Positions 1 to 5,242 of a DNA stretch of 7,763 nt are shown here, one piece after another. The stretch's first letter is position 1. Each line of letters begins with the position of its first letter. Under the pieces are notes generated by a model. The model worked only from the letters and a program-made list of their open reading frames with translations. It did not search any database and was not told the origin of the DNA. The stretch lies in the NCBI GenBank assembly GCA_030595525.1, contig JAUVDD010000070.1, positions 1 to 7,763 on the forward strand, written 5' to 3'. The position numbers and the translations under genes were made by a program. Source of the stretch: Puniceicoccales bacterium. Its GTDB lineage: Bacteria > Verrucomicrobiota > Verrucomicrobiia > Opitutales > Oceanipulchritudinaceae.

Positions 1-231
1 CTCCTTCTCTTCAACATGATGCTTTTGACGCTCGATAATCGCAGGGTGAAATGCCGGTAAAGCGCCTCCATGTGTCCGAACAACTAGCCCCTTTTCTGCC
101 AGTGACTTGAGATTGCTGCGAATGGTGACGGTTGAGACTTCCAGGATCTCGCTCATTTCGGTGACCGTCTTGCTACTGTCATCGGACAGGATTTGCAGGA
201 TTTCCTTCTCTCTGGAAGTTATTTGTACCAT
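1..231 (-). CDS. DeoR-family transcriptional repressor, N-terminal part (runs off left edge)
   Basis: Reading the minus strand from the ATG at 231 gives 77 open codons to the window edge. The protein starts MVQITSREKEILQIL. Residues about 22-41 form a helix-turn-helix (TVTEMSEILEVSTVTIRSNL), and the typical DeoR N-terminal signature follows as LAEKGLVVRTHGGA (residues 44-57). DeoR-family proteins are usually about 250 residues, with an N-terminal winged helix and a C-terminal phosphosugar-sensing domain; here only the DNA-binding domain and the start of the linker are visible. An AAGG ribosome site lies 8 bases before the ATG (240-243, minus strand). The gene is divergent from the sulfatase-lyase operon, so it is the likely local regulator, probably a repressor released by a phosphorylated sugar. 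The family assignment is firm. The ligand and the control of the neighbouring genes are inference. Confidence 0.9.
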   Translation of the reverse strand, partial: MVQITSREKEILQILSDDSSKTVTEMSEILEVSTVTIRSNLKSLAEKGLVVRTHGGALPAFHPAIIERQKHHVEEKE

Positions 232-259
232 TGATATTACCTTAAAGTATTTAGTTTAG

Positions 260-300
260 CTTTCGTTATTCTTTCGTTTTGGTGTGCTTTATCTTTCTTT
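260..300 (+). promoter_or_regulatory. Candidate DeoR operator: phased CTTTCGTT repeats
   Basis: CTTTCGTT occurs exactly at 260-267 and again at 271-278, a period of 11 bases, about one helical turn. A third, imperfect copy, CTTTCTTT, lies at 293-300, exactly two more periods on. The 282 position is degenerate. DeoR-family regulators such as AgaR and GlpR recognise tandem TTTCG-type repeats, so position, sequence and phasing all fit a binding site for the adjacent regulator. The array covers the predicted -10 box and start of the deoR promoter and lies on the repressor side of the intergenic region, about 310 bases from the sulfatase start. Confidence 0.5.
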
Positions 301-316
301 TCAAGAACAATTTCAA
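288..316 (-). promoter_or_regulatory. Candidate sigma70-type promoter of the deoR gene
   Basis: On the minus strand, TTGAAA (311-316, one mismatch to TTGACA) is followed after exactly 17 bases by GATAAA (288-293, four of six matches to TATAAT). Transcription would start near 280, giving a leader of about 50 bases before the deoR ATG. The -10 box and start site are overlapped by the CTTTCGTT repeats, as expected for an autoregulated repressor. Prediction from sequence only. Confidence 0.5.
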
Positions 317-363
317 AAAATGGCCAAAATTTAAGCAACAGGCTCTCCCAGAGTGAGATCAGG

Positions 364-381
364 AAATCCCAGCAGGGATTT
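364..381. repeat. Twin hairpin copy 1 (ATCCC-AGCA-GGGAT core)
   Basis: AAATCCC (364-370), loop AGCA, GGGATTT (375-381): a perfect 7 bp stem. It shares its inner stem and all but one loop base with the hairpin at 461-478. No T-run follows on either strand, so it does not look like an intrinsic terminator. Confidence 0.6.
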
Positions 382-384
382 GAA

Positions 385-390
385 TATAAT
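385..390 (+). promoter_or_regulatory. Possible -10 box of the sulfatase-lyase operon
   Basis: A perfect TATAAT stands at 385-390, preceded by TG two bases upstream of the hexamer. No good -35 hexamer is found at 16-18 bases spacing (the region reads GGAAAT), because hairpin 364-381 occupies most of the spacer. If used, the leader of the sulfatase mRNA would be about 215 bases and would include the second twin hairpin. A promoter nearer the gene, in the AT-rich 518-556 stretch (for example TAGAAT at 549-554), is an alternative. Confidence 0.25.
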
Positions 391-415
391 AGATCCAGGT
401 TGAGGAGGTCCGCGC

Positions 416-451
416 ATGCGGGGGCGACGACACCTGGGGAATGTATGGTAA
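416..451 (+). CDS. Possible 11-codon leader ORF upstream of the sulfatase
   Basis: TGAGGAGGT (401-409) is a near-perfect Shine-Dalgarno sequence, and an ATG follows at 416 with normal spacing. The frame encodes MRGRRHLGNVW and ends at TAA 449-451. It is the best ribosome site in the window; the enzyme genes have weak ones. The ATG sits in the loop of a small CCGC-GCAT-GCGG hairpin (410-421), and the second twin hairpin starts ten bases after the stop, an arrangement reminiscent of leader-peptide control. There is no homology evidence, and a match of this size can occur by chance. Confidence 0.22.
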   Translation: MRGRRHLGNVW

Positions 452-460
452 TTTTGTAAT

Positions 461-478
461 CGATCCCGGCAGGGATCG
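461..478. repeat. Twin hairpin copy 2 (ATCCC-GGCA-GGGAT core)
   Basis: CGATCCC (461-467), loop GGCA, GGGATCG (472-478): a perfect 7 bp stem. Compared with copy 1, the outer two base pairs differ on both arms yet pairing is kept. The centres of the two copies are 97 bases apart. Confidence 0.6.
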
Positions 479-522
479 CACCTAGGCGTTTCAGATGCAT
501 TCTCAGCTGGGATTATCGTTTA

Positions 523-550
523 ACAAAGTAACTAAATTACCTACAAAGTA
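523..550 (+). repeat. Short direct repeats ACAAAGTA upstream of the sulfatase
   Basis: ACAAAGTA occurs at 523-530 and 543-550, exactly 20 bases apart (two helical turns). The second copy is part of ATTACCTACAAAGTA (536-550), which closely matches ATTACCTTAAAGTA at 236-249 next to the deoR start. These may be binding sites for a regulator close to the sulfatase start; function unknown. Confidence 0.35.
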
Positions 551-613
551 GAATTGTCAGTTCTGTATGGAATCTGTTGTATGGAGAAAACTACCCGAAA
601 ATGGACGATCACA

Positions 614-2044
614 ATGATGAATAATCGAATATACTTTTTTCTAATATTTACTCTTTCATGTATTCTGAGTAACGCGACAGCCGCTCCAAACATCCTGATG
701 ATCGCCATGGACGACCTGAACGACTGGGTATCGCCTCTGGGAGGACATCCCCAGACCATTACGCCGAACTTTGACCGGTTGGCCGAACAGGGAACGCGCT
801 TCACCAATGCTCACTGTCAGGCCCCCTTGTGTGGTCCGTCCCGGGCCTCCATATTCACCGGCCTGAATCCTGCCACATCAGGAATTTATGTTCATGTAAA
901 GGATGACGAACTGAAGAAAGCCAGTGAAGCTTCCAAAAACTCAACCTTGATGACCCATTTTTTCAAGCAGCACGGATACAAGACCATGGGAGCAGGCAAA
1001 CTCCTGCACATGGGAGCTGGTGCCGACCTGCTCGAGGACTATGGCGGATACAAGGATTTTGGTCCAAAACCTGCCGAGCGGTTCAAGTACAAATCTGAGA
1101 ACACCGGAACAGATTGGGGTGCGTATCCTGATAGCGACTTTCAGATGCCGGATTATCACGTGGCATCCTACGCAGTAGACCAATTAGCGAAAACCCACGA
1201 CAAGCCATTCTTCCTGGCAGTCGGATTCAATCGTCCACATGTACCATGGTATGTGCCAAAAAAGTGGTTCGATAAGATCGATCTGGAATCGGTTGAGACC
1301 CCACCGTACTTAAAGGATGACCTCGCGGACGCACCGGCGATTAGTCGAATCATCCACACAATGGATCCAACTCCTTCAACCGAATGGCTCATCGAGAATG
1401 GTCTCTGGAAGGAAATGGTACACGCCTACCTTGCCTGCGTCACATTTGTCGACCATCAGTTGGGGCGCGTTCTGGATGCATTGGAAAGCAGCCCCTATGC
1501 GGACAATACAATTGTCGTTCTGTGGTCGGATCATGGCTATCATTTGGGTGAAAAGAATATTGTGGCTAAAATGACTGTTTATGAGGAGTCCACACAGGTG
1601 CCGCTGATTTTCGCGGGACCGGGCATCACCGAAGGTGGTACCTGCGAGCGCCCAGCTGGACTGATTGACATGTACCCCACTCTGCTGGAACTGGCTGGCC
1701 TGCCGGAAAATCCTCAAAACGACGGTCGTAGTTTGGTTCCACTTCTCAGCAACCCTGAAACTGAGTGGAATCATCCTGCTCTCACATTCTGGGGCATGAA
1801 CAATACTGCGGTTCGAACTGAAAGGTATCGATACATTCGCTACGAGGATGGATCAGAGGAATTATACGATCATTTAAACGATGATAACGAATGGCACAAT
1901 CTGGCCAATTCTCCTGATACAAAATCTGTCCGTGATAAACTCAGTCAATACATTCCAACAGACCAGGCACCGATGAGCAGCCTGTGCTCATTCCCATGGA
2001 ATGCTTACTGGAGAGAAAAAGTCGAAGCCGCCAAAAACTATTAA
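614..2044 (+). CDS. Exported formylglycine sulfatase, iduronate-2-sulfatase type
   Basis: Hydrolyses sulfate esters, most likely on a glycosaminoglycan or similar sulfated polysaccharide, outside the cytoplasm. The chosen ATG at 614 (617 also possible) gives 476 residues beginning with a signal peptide (MMNNRIYFFLIFTLSCIL, cleavage near ATA/APN). Upstream in-frame starts at 554 (TTG) and 581 would put charged residues in front of it. Visible active-site residues: metal-binding D33-D34 in MIAMDDLNDW; formylglycine cysteine C73 in CGPSR followed by ASIFTG; K129 and H132 in GKLLH; H209 in FNRPHVPW; D306-H307 in SDHGYHLGE; K319. The GKxxH spacing and the D to K distance of 13 match human iduronate-2-sulfatase as I remember it, and the DHGxHLGE motif is typical of that subgroup. 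The C-terminus carries the usual ELYDH...NL motif. It is the first gene of a two-gene operon with the lyase. The exact sulfate position cleaved cannot be read from sequence. Confidence 0.93.
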   Translation: MMNNRIYFFLIFTLSCILSNATAAPNILMIAMDDLNDWVSPLGGHPQTITPNFDRLAEQGTRFTNAHCQAPLCGPSRASIFTGLNPATSGIYVHVKDDELKKASEASKNSTLMTHFFKQHGYKTMGAGKLLHMGAGADLLEDYGGYKDFGPKPAERFKYKSENTGTDWGAYPDSDFQMPDYHVASYAVDQLAKTHDKPFFLAVGFNRPHVPWYVPKKWFDKIDLESVETPPYLKDDLADAPAISRIIHTMDPTPSTEWLIENGLWKEMVHAYLACVTFVDHQLGRVLDALESSPYADNTIVVLWSDHGYHLGEKNIVAKMTVYEESTQVPLIFAGPGITEGGTCERPAGLIDMYPTLLELAGLPENPQNDGRSLVPLLSNPETEWNHPALTFWGMNNTAVRTERYRYIRYEDGSEELYDHLNDDNEWHNLANSPDTKSVRDKLSQYIPTDQAPMSSLCSFPWNAYWREKVEAAKNY

Positions 2045-2048
2045 TTCA

Positions 2049-5000
2049 ATGAAAAAACTCCCATTATTCCTCACATTCCTACCACTTCTTTCGTTCGCCG
2101 GGATATTCAATGAATATGCCGAGAAGATCGCAACAGGTACTCACGATTTTGAAAAGGCGAATCAAATCGAGAACTGGAATGCCGTAAACGGATCCGTTTC
2201 GATCAGCTCAAAAAGAGCCAAGCAAGGCAAACAATCCAGTGTATGGAGCTGGAAGAATGGAGGTTACCTTCTCCTGAATGACCCAGTCGGAATTACTGAG
2301 GCATGCGAAGCCTATGAAGGTGGCAGTCCAGAGAATTTCGAACGCAAGTATGTTGCTCCGGGAATGGAAGGCGGAGTCAAGCTGTGGATGTATAACGAGA
2401 AGCCGCTCAAGGGTGCCCGCTTGTTCATTCAGGTTGGGCATGATGCCAAGACGGTCCTGAGCAATCCCCGATTTAAGATACCGGTTAATCTGGACTTTAG
2501 TGGTTGGCGAGCGATTTGGGTACACTTCAACCAGGACGCCAAGGTAGCGGATTATTCCGGCAAGGAGGACATGCACTCTATGGCGTTGGTTCCAGCAAAA
2601 GGATCTTCCGGGGAGCTGTACATCGACTGGATGAACTTTGTTTCCTACATGTCGCTAAAGCGGCACTCTGATTATCAGGTCACAAATAATAAGCCACATG
2701 ATTTGCGTCACGATTCCTACAGGCTTCTGGAATACGATCAGGGGTTGAAAAACATTACCCCTGCACCATTCGGGGAAAACGAGAAAGAAGCCTTTCAGAC
2801 ATTGGAGGAACGTTACGAGTTTCTCGTGCTAGGATCCGATGAAGCTCGCTCGGAATGGATGGATCACTTCAAGAAGCAGCTGCGGGGAAAATATGAAATT
2901 GCGTCGGAAAAGTTCCGATTACTGAACATCACACAAAGTAATGGTGCGTTCAATGGTCTCCCATTATTTTCTGGTCGGGATGAACACAACACACCGGAAG
3001 GTATGATTTTCCAGGAACAGGGTGCGCCGATCATGTTTCCACTTGCCTTGGAATACCGGTTAACCGGCAATAAGGAAGCGTTAGAGAAGCTCTTGACTGT
3101 TCTCGATTACTTCAACGACCAGGGATGGGCTGTTGGCAGTGCGTTGGGAACTACTGACCACATGATCCGGGTAAATGGTTATGCCAATGCGGTTGCCTTG
3201 ATCAGGAATGAACTGGCCGAATCGAATCGCCTCGAACGCGAATCAAAAACGCTTGCCTGGTTCAGCATGCTGGGATCAGCCTACAGCACGCCTGAGAATG
3301 AAGGAGTTAACACGGACTTGGTTCGCGGAGGCGCTCTGCCGAAACTCCTGTCTGTCTTGCTCATGGAAGATGGGCCGGAAAAGGCCGGTGCAATGAAGGG
3401 GCTCCTGAAGTATTTCAACCAGATCTGCGGCTTTGCACCGGGATATTCCGACACAATCAAGCCAGACTACTCCCTTTACCACCACAGGTCAGCTTACCAA
3501 AGCGCCTATGGTGTTTCCATGGTAACAACAATGGTCATGGTTGACTGGTTGCTCGATGGAACTGCCTATGAACTGTCAGCTAACTCGAAAAAAATCCTCC
3601 ATGAAACCCTCGAGGCACAGATGCAGATGGCCAACAAGTATGATCTGCATCCAGGCGTGAGTGGCCGCATCCAGACCCGTACAGCATTGAACACGCATCT
3701 CTTGCCGGCTTTTGCATTTGCGGAAGGTATGGAAGCGCAGTTCAACTACTTGTATTCTCCGGAACTCAATGAGTTTGGATTCCCTGGACTAACTTACGCG
3801 GGAACATTGGGCACAGCCGAGCAAATGGCTAAAGCGGCTGCTTCCGCTGGCTTGAAAAAGACTGGACCGGAGGATGGACACTACACTTTCCCCTATGCCG
3901 CCCACTCTACCCACCGACGTGGTAACTGGATGGCCGCAGTTCGTGGTTGGAGTCAGTACATCTGGGATTTTGAGAGCGGTAGCAAACATGAGAATGATCT
4001 GGGACGCTACATCAGCCATGGAGCCATGTATATCCTGCCTGAGAATGGCTATCTTGGCAGCTCACAGAATCTGGACCTAGGCTACCACTGGGGTTTCCTG
4101 CCTGGAGCCACCACAAAGGAAATTCCTGTCGAGAAAACCATCTTCAAATATGTTGCGACTCTAAAGTATCTGGAGTGTAAGCACCGTAATTTCACTGACG
4201 AAACATTCGTTGGTGGAGTTAAACTGGGTCAGAGTGGGTTTTTCTCCATGAAGCTTCATGACACCGTTGCTCCGGATGATGAGCGGATTCTTTTCGATGA
4301 TTCATTCCGCGCCACCAAGAGCTACTTCTTTGTCGGGAACAAAATCTATTGTCTGGGAACCGGTATCGAGAATACGGATACACGATTCAATACTGTCACT
4401 ACCCTGTTCCAGAATACTTCCGATGCGATAGATCCGAAAATCAATAATGGTGTCCTTCACGATGTTAACGGGAATGCTTATGTTGTTCCAAACGGTCAAC
4501 GGATCAAGATGACTAAATCCGTTCAGGAGTCCTACAATCGTGTATCTTCGAAGCTGGTCAAAAACAGCGGTCCCAATGTCCGTGCGTGGCTGGACCATGG
4601 CAAGGCACCATCCGGTGAAAGCTACGAATACATGATTGCCGTACAATCGGAGGAAGAAGTGCCAACGGTACCATTCAAGGTGCTTCAAAAGGATTCAAAT
4701 GCTCACATCTTACAACATAATACGCTCACTGCTTATGCCATTTTCGAACCAGGTCGATTCAAGGGTCTAGGAGCGGTTAATGCGGTCGATACGCCATTGT
4801 TGATCATGACCCGCGAACAGGATGACAGGCTGAGACTATCTGTTGCTGATCCGGATTTAAGACTGAAAAAATGGGGCCACAACATGTCCTTCATGCCAAC
4901 CGATATTCTCCAGGCGGAAGCTGAGCCACATACGGCGAGAATAATCCTCAAGGGCAATTGGTCCTTGGTCAGCAAAATCGATGGAATTGTCATCGTACAT

Positions 5001-5072
5001 GAAGAAGACAATACAATTATAGAAGCCACTCTCCAGCATGGCCTGACGAAGGAACTCGTGCTGAGGAAATAG
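2049..5072 (+). CDS. Exported polysaccharide lyase, PL8 chondroitinase ABC-like
   Basis: Cleaves uronic-acid-containing glycosaminoglycans (chondroitin, dermatan sulfate or hyaluronan) by beta-elimination. The ATG at 2049 lies four bases after the sulfatase stop and starts a signal peptide (MKKLPLFLTFLPLLSFA), giving 1007 residues, close to the 1021 of Proteus vulgaris chondroitinase ABC I; the in-frame ATG at 2001 would lack a proper signal. Domains: N-terminal jelly-roll (about 25-205, DFE...W...GKQSS motifs), helical toroid (about 215-590), then beta-sandwich modules. Key residues by family motifs: H479 and Y487 in the YHHRSAYQSAYG segment, R540 and R544 in GRIQTR, E648 in ENDLGRY, and perhaps N421 in GVNTDL. 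Blocks such as GRYISHG, GATT, TTLFQN, SYEYM and DPDLRL resemble the ABC enzyme's C-terminal half. No Shine-Dalgarno is seen, so translation is probably coupled to the sulfatase. Substrate within the GAG group is open. Confidence 0.92.
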   Translation: MKKLPLFLTFLPLLSFAGIFNEYAEKIATGTHDFEKANQIENWNAVNGSVSISSKRAKQGKQSSVWSWKNGGYLLLNDPVGITEACEAYEGGSPENFERKYVAPGMEGGVKLWMYNEKPLKGARLFIQVGHDAKTVLSNPRFKIPVNLDFSGWRAIWVHFNQDAKVADYSGKEDMHSMALVPAKGSSGELYIDWMNFVSYMSLKRHSDYQVTNNKPHDLRHDSYRLLEYDQGLKNITPAPFGENEKEAFQTLEERYEFLVLGSDEARSEWMDHFKKQLRGKYEIASEKFRLLNITQSNGAFNGLPLFSGRDEHNTPEGMIFQEQGAPIMFPLALEYRLTGNKEALEKLLTVLDYFNDQGWAVGSALGTTDHMIRVNGYANAVALIRNELAESNRLERESKTLAWFSMLGSAYSTPENEGVNTDLVRGGALPKLLSVLLMEDGPEKAGAMKGLLKYFNQICGFAPGYSDTIKPDYSLYHHRSAYQSAYGVSMVTTMVMVDWLLDGTAYELSANSKKILHETLEAQMQMANKYDLHPGVSGRIQTRTALNTHLLPAFAFAEGMEAQFNYLYSPELNEFGFPGLTYAGTLGTAEQMAKAAASAGLKKTGPEDGHYTFPYAAHSTHRRGNWMAAVRGWSQYIWDFESGSKHENDLGRYISHGAMYILPENGYLGSSQNLDLGYHWGFLPGATTKEIPVEKTIFKYVATLKYLECKHRNFTDETFVGGVKLGQSGFFSMKLHDTVAPDDERILFDDSFRATKSYFFVGNKIYCLGTGIENTDTRFNTVTTLFQNTSDAIDPKINNGVLHDVNGNAYVVPNGQRIKMTKSVQESYNRVSSKLVKNSGPNVRAWLDHGKAPSGESYEYMIAVQSEEEVPTVPFKVLQKDSNAHILQHNTLTAYAIFEPGRFKGLGAVNAVDTPLLIMTREQDDRLRLSVADPDLRLKKWGHNMSFMPTDILQAEAEPHTARIILKGNWSLVSKIDGIVIVHEEDNTIIEATLQHGLTKELVLRK

Positions 5073-5128
5073 CCATAGGAAATTACGAGTTAAGCGTCTA
5101 GGTCCGAAGGACAAACACCTATGAAGTT

Positions 5129-5143
5129 GAGGCTTTAAGCCTC
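5129..5143. repeat. Hairpin of repeat copy B
   Basis: GAGGCT-TTA-AGCCTC is a perfect 6 bp stem (7 bp with a one-base loop). It lies about 57 bases after the lyase stop. No T-run follows, so intrinsic termination is uncertain, though a stabilising 3'-end hairpin for the lyase mRNA is possible. Confidence 0.55.
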
Positions 5144-5170
5144 GAAGGCCCAGACATGGCGACGGTCTTC

Positions 5171-5184
5171 GAGCGTAAACGCTC
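5171..5184. repeat. Hairpin of repeat copy C
   Basis: GAGCG-TAAA-CGCTC is a perfect 5 bp stem with a four-base loop (6 bp with a two-base loop). Relative to copy B the stem bases differ on both arms while pairing is kept. It lies about 60 bases beyond the stop of the minus-strand sulfatase. Confidence 0.55.
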
Positions 5185-5242
5185 AACTCACAGGCGACAC
5201 AAATCAAGTACGTCTCACTCCATGAGCCCTAAATGAAAATTC

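Larger units (their letters stand above)
232..613. other. Divergent regulatory region between deoR and the sulfatase-lyase operon
   Basis: These 382 bases hold no convincing long gene. From left to right they contain the deoR leader, promoter and operator repeats (232-316), a small CTCT-CCC-AGAG hairpin (343-353), the first of two twin hairpins (364-381), a TATAAT box (385-390), a stem CCAGGT/ACCTGG (395-400 with 432-437) enclosing a possible leader ORF start, the second twin hairpin (461-478), and an AT-rich stretch with ACAAAGTA repeats (523-550). AATCCCAGC at 365-373 has an exact inverted partner, GCTGGGATT, at 506-514. The density of small palindromes in 340-514 is more than a simple promoter needs; it may be a structured leader RNA or a small inserted repeat element. 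Confidence 0.6.
5088..5196. repeat. BIME-like cluster: three copies of a ~25 bp palindromic motif
   Basis: The 170 bases between the convergent stops (5072 and 5243) hold three related units. Copy A is at 5088-5112 (plus), copy B at 5125-5150 (plus), copy C at 5164-5188 (minus). Each begins AGTTRAG; B and C share CTCGAAG followed by RCC, and A has the related CCGAAGGAC. B and C are also alike upstream (CACCTATGA at 5116-5124; CGCCTGTG at 5189-5196 on the minus strand). In addition, GAGTTAAGCGT (5087-5097) pairs with 5179-5189, with a single mismatch that becomes a G-U pair in minus-strand RNA. The direct-plus-inverted layout resembles REP/BIME elements. No protein reading is supported here. 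The cluster could act as a bidirectional transcript end or a nucleoid or processing site. Confidence 0.6.

Noticed and set aside
237..500. 87-codon minus-strand frame ending just before the deoR start
   Set aside because: No ribosome site, no recognisable family, and it overlaps the predicted deoR promoter, operator repeats and twin hairpins. More likely a chance open frame than a gene.
554..613. N-terminal extension of the first sulfatase from a TTG at 554 or ATG at 581
   Set aside because: It would put about 20 non-hydrophobic, charged residues in front of a clear signal peptide; the ATG at 614 fits export.
1376..1774. 132-codon minus-strand frame inside the first sulfatase
   Set aside because: Antisense shadow of conserved sulfatase motifs (DHGYHLGE region); no independent coding evidence.
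2001..2048. Earlier in-frame ATG for the lyase overlapping the sulfatase end
   Set aside because: It would add 16 lysine-rich residues before MKKLPLFLTFLPLL, a complete signal peptide on its own; no ribosome site supports it.
5129..5184. Classical intrinsic terminator for the convergent genes
   Set aside because: The hairpins are short and no T-run follows them on either strand. Termination here is plausible from position but not supported by the usual signal.
5087..5189. Integron attC-like site (GTTAAGC and GCTCAAC core-like ends)
   Set aside because: The two core-like heptamers are in the opposite order to an attC (GTTRRRY first, RYYYAAC last), and there is no cassette arrangement or integrase; the repeat-cluster reading explains the symmetry better.
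4857..5207. 116-codon minus-strand frame overlapping the lyase end and the repeat cluster
   Set aside because: It is antisense to conserved lyase sequence and reads through the palindromic repeats; no family resemblance or ribosome site.
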